Source: Siphonodentalium dalli (Eukaryota; Mollusca; Scaphopoda; Gadilida; Siphonodentaliidae). From it: DNA of 64,000 bases. Both the position numbers and the translations under genes were made by a program. The notes below the pieces were generated by a model, which was given only the letters and a program-made list of their open reading frames with translations, did no database searches and was not told the origin of the DNA. Of this stretch, positions 34,336 through 43,262 are shown piece by piece. The DNA lies in contig CP136069.1 of the NCBI GenBank assembly GCA_032622095.1, forward strand, positions 50,454,760 to 50,518,759, given 5' to 3'. Within the stretch, counting starts at the first letter, position 1, and the number at the start of each line of letters is the position of its first letter.

Positions 34336-34878
34336 AAATTCTTTAGCATGGGCTGCAGGTCGTACCTTTAGTCTGATCATCATAAAATTTGTCATGAATG
34401 TTAATAATGACATTTAGATGGGAACGAGTCATTGTGGGGTCATTCGGCCAAAAAATATGGCCGCCAGCAGCCAATTTGGATTTTACTCTTTTGTATGACT
34501 AAATTCTTTAGCATGGGCTACAGGTCGTACCTTTAGTCTGATCGTCATAAAATTTGTCATGGATGTTAACGATGACATGTAGATGGGAACGACTCATTTT
34601 GGGGTCATTCGGCCGAAAACATGGCCGCCAGCAGCCATCTTGGAAATAAATTTTTCTCTTCATGTCTATAAACTAGTATTAGACATTCAACTTTCCACAT
34701 TCCTAATCGCTCCATTGACTGTAATACATTAAATTATTCCCTTTCCAAGTTGAGCTACAGTGTCATTGACACTTTCATTGACACTTTCATTATGTTTACC
34801 CATACCATAGTATGGTAAACATAATGTCGATGTCCGGATTGACCACTCGTCGTGCGTCTGTCCATCTGTCTGTCCGTC

Positions 34879-34909
<31 letters not shown>

Positions 34910-34965
34910 AGACACTTTACGCATGGTGCGATAACTCAATAATTTTCTATCCGATCGAAACCAAA
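34336..34965 (+). repeat. Duplicate of the satellite tail
   Basis: Closely repeats the end of the array and following sequence (about 33432/33600-34200), including the palindrome and the TCCG tract, with few differences (for example an extra T at 'ctcttttgtatg' and an extra 'cattgacacttt'). Confidence 0.85.
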
Positions 34966-36350
34966 TTTTGTATATGGGTTTCTCAGCACCAAATACAGAT
35001 CGAGTTCAAATATGGGTTTGATCCGAGTTTTTTTTACGGAGTTATGGCCCTTTTTCGACTTCGAATTCACGCATGCTGTCATAACTCAAACAATTTTTAT
35101 CTGATCGGAACCAAATTTGGTATGCGAGTTGCTCAGTCCAAAATACATATAGAGTTCGAATATGGGTTTGATCCAATATGTTTTAATGGAGTTATGGCCC
35201 TTTGACATAGAATTCATGCATGTTTCAATAAATCTACAATTTTTCAACTGATAGGAACCAAATTTTGTATGTGAGTTTCTCAACTCAAAATACAGATCGA
35301 GTTCGAATATGGGTTTGATCCGATATATTTTATTAGAGTTATGGTCTTTTGATTATTTTATTCATCGCTAAAATATATCAAAGATACCCAGTTTGCACTG
35401 TCCAAATAGAATCCTATAAATCAGGTCTGAGGTTGTCTTTGCACACAGAGTTAGTATCCAGTTACAATGCCATGAATTGTCTCTCTCTTGCATTGAGATA
35501 ATTAACTACTAGGGGATGTGTTGGCCATATCATATATACTTTATACTCTATAAAGTATCTCTGACCATATGCTGAGATAGCACAGATGGAATGTTTCTAC
35601 TATATATTTTATATGCATGGTTATTTAAATTCCATCTTAAAGGCATAATCTGGTTTCATTGTTTAATAGCATTACTATTGGAGATTAATAATGTGATTGT
35701 GTTTAGTAGATTTGTTGGACATTAATTTCAATTGATTACAAATGTGAATTGAAATATTAAAGGGGCACACCAGGTTTGATATATTTTTCTTGTACTCTGC
35801 ATGAGATAAAACTTTTTATGTGCATAGTGTCAATGTCCGTAGACACTTTGGGCATAATGCGATAACTCTAACATTTTCTATTTGATCGGAACCAAATTTT
35901 GTATATAGGTTTCTCAGCCCAAAATACAGTTCGAGTTTGAATATGGGTTCGATCCAATTTATTTTAAAGGAGTTATGACCCTTTTTCGTAAAAAAAATAA
36001 ATTATTTTTATTTTTATGTTTTATAATAATAATAAACAAAATGTCATTGACTCTTTCATTGGTTTTCATTTAGATATTGATGATTATGATACAAGTTGAT
36101 AAAAAGGTTCCCAATCTATAATTCAACTCTCATTTATCCGATCATAGTCAATTTTTATCGCCAAGGGATGGGTTAACATCTGCCGATCGTGATCGGCCTC
36201 TCGTTTTAGTTTTCGGATGATAACTTTAGTAAGTCTGAACTGAATGGAATGAAATTTGTTTTTTGAGTTTAATACCCCTAAATACAGGTCAAGTTCTAAT
36301 TTGGGTTCTGCCTGCCAATTTTCACCAGAATTATGGCCCTTTGTTGAAAC
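34966..36350. repeat. GAGTTATGGCCC-type tandem repeat, about 148-bp units
   Basis: Units contain GATAACTC, 'accaaatttNgtatNNg', 'agttcgaatatgggtttgat' and GAGTTATGGCCCTTT at about 35041, 35191 and 35336, then diverged copies from 35830 on. A non-repeat stretch lies at about 35360-35810. Confidence 0.75.
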
Positions 36351-36391
36351 CACCACAGGCGTATTTTGCCATGCCCTGGCGATGCTCTTGT

Positions 36392-37400
36392 TGTCCCCTG
36401 AAAAATTTATTTTTGGGGGACTATTGTAATTAGCCCCGTATGTCTGTCCGTGTGTCCGTCCGTCCGTCTGGAGTTATAACTCCAGTAATGATCATCCAAT
36501 TTGATTGAAACTTGGTATGTAGGTGTCTCAACCAAGAACACAGGTGCTCCGCAATTCTGGGTTTTTATCCGATGTTCTTTTATGGAGTTATTTCCCTTTT
36601 TTCATCTTTTTTTTTTAATTAGAAAATTTCTCACTTTTTCGGTTTCCGGATGATATCTCAAGTTTGGATCCTTTAATTGCAAATACCGTTTTTTTGTGGA
36701 TCAGTCATATCAAGATACAGGTTGAGTTCGAATTTGAGTTTGATCCGATGATTTTTCCTAGAGTTATGGACTTTTGTCGACTTAGAAAATTCAATTTTCT
36801 TCTTTTTTCTTTGGTTTCCGGATGATAACTCAAGTTTGGACTGTTCAATTGAAAATTCCGTTTTTTTGTCATTGATATCAAAATACAGGTCAAGTTCGAA
36901 TTTGAGTTTGATCCGATGATTTTTCTCAGAGTTATGGGCTTTTCGACTTGGAAAATTCAATTTTGTTTGTTTTTTCTTTGGTTTCCGGATGATAACTCGA
37001 GTTTGGATTGTTTAATTGGAAATTCTGTATTTTTGTGGGTCGTTCATATCAAAATACAGGTCAAGTTCGAATTTGAGTTTGATCCAATGATTTTCCCAGA
37101 GTTATGGGCCTTTCGACTTTGAAAAACATTTTTTATAATTTTCTGTATGAGGGTACCTTCATGGTGTAATCAACTCCTCCTACAGTTTTGATCGTAGATA
37201 TTTGAAACTTCAGAGTATTGTTACCCACATATTGGAGATGTGCAACATGTATATAGATGACGGAAAAATTATTTCTTTACGGAATTATTAACCCTTTCGA
37301 CTTAGAACATTTCAACATTTTTTTAAATTTCTTTAACAAAGCGGCATCGACTTGCCACGTTGTCGGGGGACACTGTGGTCGGCCGACCTTTTATTCATAG
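36392..37400 (+). repeat. GGGGGACTAT-ended element with about 170-bp units
   Basis: Begins TTGTCCCCTGAAAAATTTAT / TTTTTGGGGGACTATTG and ends near GTCGGGGGACACTGTGGTC. Internal units repeat GGTTTCCGGATGATA and 'gaatttgagtttgatccNat' about 170 bp apart. A related element with different internal units is at 58449-59150. Confidence 0.75.
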
Positions 37401-37499
37401 TTGTTATTGTTTGACAGTTATATGATCTTTACTCTTTGGTTTATGAGATGACACAATGATGTTACAATGTCATGTGCATATATTCAATATATGACTTAA

Positions 37500-37833
37500 A
37501 TGTACTCAATCTGATCAGACGGTCCCCATATCAAGTTACAACAACGACAACAACATTTCTTCAAAATACGCTCAACAACAATGAGATATGGCCATATTGC
37601 TACTTGATTTTAGAGTTATCAATTTTCATTTGCAATTTTGTCCGAGACCGTTGGTTTGACGACTTTTTCTGGGCCACAAATAATAATACATTTTGAGAAA
37701 TAACAAATTTAAAAAATCGATATCTGATCACTCTGAGCTTTGATGGGTTGGTTCCTCGACTGGAATCAAATATTTTTTACCCCTGAAGCCAAAGAAATAG
37801 TAATTTGGGAGCGTTAAATTGGATAATGCATCT
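37500..37833. mobile_element. TTAA MITE, AGGTACTCA family, diverged copy
   Basis: TTAA at 37496-37499 and 37834-37837. The interior contains TTCCTCGACTGGAATCAAAT and 'aagccaaagaaatagtaat' as in 7187-7674. It ends 45 nt before the exon 8 acceptor boundary. Confidence 0.7.
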
Positions 37834-37882
37834 TTAAATTTGTTTTGAAAATAATGACTTTGATCACAATTTCTATTTTCAG

Positions 37883-38331
37883 TCAAATATCAGTCTGTAT
37901 CCCTACAGAGGAGACAGAACTGCCTGCAATAATAGCATCTTCTGACAATAACAGTCTGGTAATACCGGAAAGCCAGACGGGGGAGACTTTATCCACAGAG
38001 ACTGACCCTAAATCTGCGGCAGAAAAGCAGGACGAGGACAAAGAGGTGTCACAGCATCAAGCACCAGTTCAGATTGTACATCCCCAAAGTGTCGATAGAG
38101 CAATTAATCAGGAAGATGAAGGCGTGCACAACCCTCCACCTCAGTTGAATCAGCCAGTGAACTACCCGAGTCCGGCAACAGGCATGCCGCCCCCAATGTT
38201 ATCACAGCCCGTTCATCATGGACATTCATTCATGCCAATGGGCCACCAGCATGGTCCTGTTGCCGGTACCAGACCACCCCTACAGTTCCAGCAAAACAGA
38301 CAACCACTTCATCACGTTGTTCATTATAATG
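37883..38331 (+). CDS. RC3H1-like: Roquin exon 8: Pro/Gln/His-rich linker
   Basis: Codes residue 532 (AG + T) to 681 plus one base. An acidic/Ser-Thr segment (TEETELPAIIASSDNNSLV ... KQDEDKEVS) is followed by a Pro/Gln/His-rich part (NPPPQLNQPVNYPSPATGM, PPPMLSQPVHHGHS). Composition fits the disordered Roquin tail, but no specific motif is identifiable. Phase 2 in, phase 1 out. Donor GTAATT at 38332; the frame stays open about 20 codons further, so an alternative donor is possible. The G + CC junction with exon 9 restores the frame. Confidence 0.82.
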
Positions 38332-38366
38332 GTAATTATGTCCAGTTTAACCCAAGCTTTGAAATT

Positions 38367-38660
38367 ATGTGTCTGTCATTTGCAGAATGAGGTCCCCATA
38401 GGCTGAATTTAGTGATGCTATCCCGCACGGTGGGATTGCATCACCAAATTCACCCTCTGGGAACCTCATTCTGCTGAGGCCTCAAATGCTATGGGAGACC
38501 TAGGATCAGACTGAAGTCCCCCAGTTGAAGTTGGTGATATTCACCCATTAGTCACCTTGTTAATGCATTTTATCTTCTGAAAATTAGGGAATATAGAAAC
38601 TGAACAGAAGGGAAAAACTAACTAAAAACAAGTTAATTTGAGACTATAGATATTTTCATC
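38367..38660. mobile_element. GAATGAGGTCC foldback MITE (intron 8, left edge)
   Basis: Starts GTGTCTGTCATTTGCAG about 36 nt after the exon 8 donor. Left palindromic block 38385-38475, then the 'ttgaagttggtgatattcac' and 'ttaatttgagactatagat' internal region. The right terminal block is missing, so the copy is truncated. Confidence 0.75.
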
Positions 38661-38831
38661 AAATTTTTTCATCAAAATATAATTCATATCCCCACTCCCC
38701 GAAGACCGATCATGTTATTCCACACTCGATGTGTTATTGTGATATTATCCTATTCTCAACACTGCGGGCAGGTTACCAAGACCGAACACTGTGGACAGGT
38801 TTTTACTGTTTAATGTTACAAAGGACTTTTA

Positions 38832-39087
38832 CCCTTCCATGACTGGAGTTTCCTTAAATTTTCCGAAAAACCCTGTGCCAATGCATTCTCTTATATATGT
38901 GAGACTCCCATAGGGAGCCTCGCATATAGAAAAGAATACATTGGCCTAACAATATTTACCTAGACCTTATAAGCCAGTGCATTCTCTTATATATGTGAGA
39001 CTCCCCTTGGGAGACTCGCATATAAAAGATAATGCACTGGCTCAGGATCTTTAATGGTGTACCAGCGCAGTTCCCATTATGAAAGTA
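38832..39087. mobile_element. TTAA MITE, CCCTTCCATGACTGG subfamily, decayed
   Basis: Left CCCTTCCATGACTGGAG, right 'cccattatgaaagta' + TTAA. Two hairpin modules inside, with stem GCCAATGCATTCTCTTATAT and a different loop (GAGACTCCCATAGGGAG). Confidence 0.6.
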
Positions 39088-39431
39088 TTAATATGATATG
39101 GGCCAACATGGTTTAAACATTCAATTCCTCCATATGGAGCTCACCAGGGTTTGTGCTGCCGCAAATTCCCCAAATTAAAAAAATAATTCACATTTGGCAA
39201 AAAAAAATTAATTGGCAAAAGTTTTGTCAACTCAACTTTATAATCCTCAAGAAAGTTGAATAATATTTGTCAATCGATATCATTCATTTCTTACATTAAT
39301 ATTACATAAATTTTAATAGTGGTGTTTTATAATGTTAGGAAAAGTTAAACTCTGTCAAGATGCAATAAATCTGATAGCATGGTACGGACAGGTGGGGGGA
39401 TTACTAGTATGTATGGTGGTGTTTATACAGC

Positions 39432-40047
39432 TACAGTAATGCTCTAAATAATCGACTCCTTAACCCTTTACCCAACAGAACGGCACTGTGCCAATGCATT
39501 CTCTTATATATGCGAGTCGACCATAGGTCGCCTCGCATATATAAGAGAATGCATTGGCTTAACACATTAAAAATTATAAAATTGTTAAAGAATGTAAGAA
39601 AAAATGGTAAAAAGTGTTAAAAAAAGATTTTTTTTTAGGCCAATGCATTCTCTTATATATGTGAGGCGACCTATGGTCGACTCACATATATAAGAGAATG
39701 CATTGGCACAGGGTATAACTGTAACTATCACAATGTGGTCAAGGAGCCGGTTCCAATGATATCCATATTTGTATGGTTTTATTGAGACAGACCCAAGATA
39801 TTTTAGGCTGTTGAAGCTTTATTTGGCCGGTTTTGGCCGGTTTGTTGGGTAAAGGGTTAACCACAGCAGAATTATGGGTAACTTTTCAGGATTTAGTCAG
39901 AAATATGGCTTGTTGCCATTCATCGGAAAGCTCTCACTCACAGAGCTTTCCGATGAATGGCAACAAGCCATATTTCCGACTAAATCCTGAAAAGTTACCC
40001 ATAATTCTACTGTGGTTAAGGAGTCGATTATTTAGAGCATTACTGTA
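39432..40047. repeat. Palindrome with about 105-bp arms, interrupted by a TTAA MITE
   Basis: The left arm (39432-39463 plus 39861-39934) and right arm (39943-40047) are complementary with about two mismatches, e.g. 'ctaaataatcgactcctt' / 'aaggagtcgattatttag'. The arm's own TTAA was the target of the MITE at 39464-39856. Loop about 8 nt. A single arm is at 14370-14475. Confidence 0.88.
39464..39856 (+). mobile_element. piggyBac-like TTAA MITE nested in a palindrome
   Basis: TTAA (39460-39463) + CCCTTTACCCAACA ... TGTTGGGTAAAGGG + TTAA (39857-39860), 393 bp. Its second hairpin carries a paired change: T39662 and A39684 replace the C and G seen in the other copies, keeping the stem. Confidence 0.9.
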
Positions 40048-40399
40048 ATCCTGTTTTGATGAGCCCTTCAGACGCAGCAACCCTTCTACAATTTCATTGT
40101 TCAATTCTTGGTTTATTGTTCTATGATAAACCTAAGTATAGACTCGATTAGAGCCGAGAATTATTAATAACAACTGCTTCCCTATCGATATCAAATGTTT
40201 GGGGAGAGGAGAGGAACTCTTAAGTGCCTCCAATCCCCTTTGTTTAAACACAGGTATGTATGATCAAATAAATATGTTTAAACCAAAAGTCGTTCAAACA
40301 GCGATTGTCGAAATAATCAAAATTTAAGACTCAATGTTGCTGAAACTGATAAAACATGGCAAAATTTATTTTCATGTGGCAAAAGTTAATTTCTGGCCA

Positions 40400-40573
40400 G
40401 CGTTCAAGACTTGAAATAGTGTGTCTGACATTTGCAGAATGAGGTCCGAAAAGGGTGAATTTAGTGACGCTATCCCCCATGGCAGTCATAATATGGTCCC
40501 CAGAGGGTGAATTCATCCTCTGGGGACATTATTCTGCTAATGTCAGACACACTATTTGAAGTCTTGACAGCGC
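40400..40573. mobile_element. GAATGAGGTCC foldback MITE (intron 8, right edge)
   Basis: Inverted ends reach 'gttcaagacttgaaatagtg' and 'cactatttgaagtcttgac'. It ends about 41 nt before the exon 9 acceptor boundary. Confidence 0.75.
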
Positions 40574-40614
40574 GGACCCTTTACCTCACTAACAATCCAC
40601 TTTGTATTATACAG

Positions 40615-40865
40615 CCAGTTGTCAGTGCTGCCCCCAAGCCCAAAGTTGGACTAATCACAGTTCACATATGATTTCAATGAACAATGAAAGACAAGTTATC
40701 AATGGTGGATACCAGGTCGGACATGGAAATAGTCACGTGGTGTGTAACCCACAGCCAGTACAGCACAGTGATTCTTGCTTGAGGTCACAAGTGCAGCCCT
40801 TCCCACAACAAGAATGCTTCGACCATTATACCATGATGGCTGGCATTCAAGGCTATAATGGGCAT
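40615..40865 (+). CDS. RC3H1-like: Roquin exon 9: Gln/His/Cys-rich tail segment
   Basis: Codes residue 682 (G + CC) to 765: SCQCCPQAQSWTNHSSHM, NNERQVINGGYQVGHGN, HVVCNPQPVQHSDSCLRS, FPQQECFDHYTMMAGIQGYN. It is low complexity, with no recognised motif. The frame matches exon 8, and a consensus donor GTAAGT follows at 40866 (phase 0). The reading frame runs into a stop soon after, so splicing to further exons is expected. Assignment rests on phase, composition and position. Confidence 0.75.
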
Positions 40866-40924
40866 GTAAGTATATGACACATTTTATTAATTTGTTTTTT
40901 TTTATATGGGTTTTTTTCTTCTCA

Positions 40925-41295
40925 TATTAAAGACATATTATGGACTTGTTCGGGTATGTGGAACTGATAAGTTAGCATTCAGGCGCTATGTCAAATGAAG
41001 GATTGTAGCATTTTAGTAAGATTTGAAGCAAATCGACCATACCGCTCCATAGAAATCATCGGCCGAACTACCCTCAATTGTAAATATTTACTTCTCGATT
41101 CGGGACGCAACTATCTGCGATAAATTAACGAAAATGATTTCACCTTCGGGAATCACTGCAATTAATTAATGTATAAGAATGACGATGCGTGTTTCCAATT
41201 TGGATATAATATGTGTAAAAATAACTACTTTGAGCAAGATTATTCTAAATTTATATTTGATCACCCAACCGGAGTGTTTCACATCACTTTAAGAG
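40925..41295. repeat. Dispersed element 'ttaaagacatattatggac'
   Basis: Starts ATTAAAGACATATTATGGAC and ends GTTTCACATCACTTTAA. A diverged copy spans 62910-63745, interrupted by another insertion. Non-coding. Confidence 0.65.
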
Positions 41296-41977
41296 TGAGG
41301 CCATTAAAAATAAATGCTTATTCTCAGGCAATTATATAGAGAAAATTAGATGAGGGAGGTAGGGAGTCTTATTATTTTTTTCAAGTTTCTGGAAAGTAAT
41401 GCATTTATGGATAACTTTAAAGGGTGTGTTTCACATTTACCAGAAGCCGTTAAATTCAGCTGAACAATTACCTGGATGTGTGGCATTGTGTGCTATAAAT
41501 AGACCTAAAACATTATTATCACGTTTCTCGATCGATTTCGATTCAGATTCTAAACACTTGAGCAAATTGACGGGTCATGATTGTGTCTAACAGTAATGAT
41601 TGAGTCACACAATTAATATTATTTACTCAGTGATAATATATAAATAATTTGCTGTTCGTCAACATATTTTTCGTGAATTGTAGTTTTTTTAATTTAATAT
41701 TTTTTGTTCGTTAGAAGGTCTATTCCTGGACGTACATTATTATGTACATCGCCGGTCTATTTCAGTTTACATATACCTGTTGTCAAAATGACGATATGCT
41801 ATGTACCGGTTGTTGGAGATTAATTGTGAATTTTGTAGCAAATATTTTTCGCTTACGTACAATGTTATCAAGGACGAATGCAAGGGGTGTGTGAGAAAAA
41901 TTGGTAGGGGCAGGAGCATGTTGATTGTAGGGTCTGGGGGGGAGAGGCATTGTCTTACACCAACTTTCACCAAAGTG
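41296..41977. other. No feature recognised
   Basis: AT-rich, no supported exon or repeat. Confidence 0.45.
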
Positions 41978-41981
41978 TTAA

Positions 41982-42136
41982 CCCTTTGAGTGCCAGGTTG
42001 ATTTTTGTATCAACCCATATACCCTGTGCCAATGCATTCTCTTATATATGCGAGTCGACCATAGGTTCTTATATTCTTTAACAGACTTATTTTGTAGGTT
42101 TAGGGCCGATGAGATCGGCCCCTGGCACTCAAAGGG
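41982..42136. mobile_element. TTAA MITE, CCCTTTGAGTGCCAGG subfamily
   Basis: TTAA + CCCTTTGAGTGCCAGG ... CCTGGCACTCAAAGGG + TTAA, a perfect 16-bp TIR in 155 bp. The interior contains one half of the GCCAATGCATTC hairpin (left arm and loop only). Confidence 0.85.
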
Positions 42137-42195
42137 TTAAACAGTTTGAAGTCGTGTTCATGATTATAATATATTATCTGCAAATTTCAGAACAA

Positions 42196-42315
42196 ATAGG
42201 TCTATATTGTTCGATATAGGTCTATGTTGTTCGATATAGGTATATGTTGTTCGATATAGGTCTATGTTGTTCGATATAGGTCTATGTTGTTCGATATAGG
42301 TCTATGTTGTTCGAT
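42196..42315 (+). repeat. 20-bp tandem repeat, 6 units
   Basis: Six contiguous copies of ATAGGTCTATGTTGTTCGAT with single-base variants in units 1 and 3. There are no spacers, so this is a minisatellite and not CRISPR. Confidence 0.95.
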
Positions 42316-42720
42316 AGTATTTAGTGTGAATTGTGTTTTTTTATAATTAGGCTATAAAATATTTCCCCATCTTCGGTCAATGTTTTGGACTGAAGTGCCA
42401 TAGGGTGATTTTAGGCTGGATAATTCCAGCAAGAGTGGATTAATTTGCCAGAGTTACGTGTAAGAACATTGATCTGGTTCAAGCAGGCGCAGATGGAAAT
42501 TCTACCACTCCCCCCACTTTTGTTGAATATTAATCAGGCTGAAACAGTTTGCGGGTGGGTGTGGGCGGTAGCCTCTCACTGCACCCATTGACTCAATTTT
42601 GAAGTTCATCAAATTATGCACCCTTTGGGATGGAATTTTCACTCTTGTACTTCTATTTTCAAACTTGTAGTTGTACTTCAAGTTTCAAATTTTTACCTCA
42701 TGTTTTCCAACTGAATTGTG
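42316..42720. other. No feature recognised
   Basis: No supported gene or repeat. Confidence 0.4.
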
Positions 42721-42729
42721 GAAAACTAT

Positions 42730-43053
42730 TGAAAATGTTCACCAAAGTTGCAATTGGTATGCAGACAACCCCCAAACCACCTGCCCCGTGTCCCTGACTG
42801 CATTGGAAACTACTGGATAGTTCATGCTGTGAAAACTCACCTTGTCGTACCTAGACGAGAAATAGATACCTGGTTGTTGGGTGTCCGTAAGCCGCTCTAG
42901 TGAAGCGCCTGTAAAATGGCAGCAGGCAAAAGACTCGGCATTACTCATAAAAACAGCTGGGGTAATAATGTAAGCGCTTAGAGCTACACCAGGGATTAAG
43001 CACTATATAAATGATATACATTATTATTGTTATTATTATTATTATAATGGAGT
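42730..43053 (+). mobile_element. SINE or LINE 3'-tail fragment
   Basis: The end reads GTAAGCGCTTAGAGC ... AAGCACTATATAAATGAT followed by an (ATT)n tail, the signature 3' end shared by L2/CR1-mobilised SINEs and LINEs in animals. The 5' part is not identified; no clear tRNA promoter boxes were found. Confidence 0.6.
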
Positions 43054-43104
43054 GAATTGTGTTGTCTTCACCAAGACATAATGTCATTCTATCAGTTCAA
43101 ATTA

Positions 43105-43262
43105 ATGCACAACAGGGGCTTGTAACATGTACACTCCGTTGTCCCCACCTGCACTGTTTTATGCATCGTCCCTATATACCGACCTGCTTTACGTTATTTA
43201 GCAGGTCCGTATATAGGGGTGGTGCATAAAAGCAGTGTTGTGGACTAGCAGTGCATGTTAGA
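43105..43262. repeat. Imperfect inverted repeat
   Basis: 'ctgttttatgcatcgtccct' and 'aggggtggtgcataaaagcag' are inverted partners, and inner GACCTGCT/AGCAGGTC closes the stem. Confidence 0.7.

Larger units (their letters stand above)
26600..37882 (+). other. Roquin intron 7
   Basis: GT-AG, phase 2, 11.3 kb, the largest intron in the model. It holds a TTAA MITE, a hAT-like element, a hairpin element with 18-bp flanking repeats, the 164-bp satellite, its duplicated tail and three families of GAGTTATGG repeats. Acceptor TTCTATTTTCAG. Small extra exons cannot be excluded because the matching vertebrate segment is poorly conserved. Confidence 0.7.
38332..40614 (+). other. Roquin intron 8
   Basis: GT-AG, phase 1. 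Almost entirely inverted-repeat elements: GAATGAGGTCC MITEs at both edges, a TTAA MITE, and a 105-bp-arm palindrome with a nested TTAA MITE. Confidence 0.75.
11939..40865 (+). other. RC3H1-like: Roquin (RC3H-type RING/ROQ/CCCH protein) gene, 3' end missing
   Basis: Nine exons with compatible phases (introns phase 1,1,0,0,1,2,2,1,0) give an open frame of about 765 codons. Domain order matches Roquin: N-terminal RING, HEPN-N, ROQ, HEPN-C, CCCH zinc finger, disordered tail. Family knowledge: Roquin binds stem-loop constitutive decay elements in mRNA 3' UTRs and recruits decay factors in the cytoplasm; RC3H1 and RC3H2 are the vertebrate paralogues. Residues equivalent to human Met199, Lys220 and Lys239 are conserved, and Arg260 is Lys. 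The vertebrate C-terminal region is absent from the confident model. Introns range from 0.6 to 11.3 kb and are crowded with transposable elements. Confidence 0.93.

Noticed and set aside
38332-38390. Extension of Roquin exon 8 past 38331 to a stop
   Set aside because: Open for about 20 codons but runs into a MITE. The GTAATT donor at 38332 gives a frame-matched join to exon 9. Alternative termination cannot be fully excluded.
42196-42315. Regular 20-bp repeats as a possible CRISPR array
   Set aside because: Repeats are contiguous without spacers, in a eukaryotic genome.
42730-42950. Possible tRNA-derived SINE head
   Set aside because: No convincing A and B promoter boxes were found, so only the 3' tail is called.
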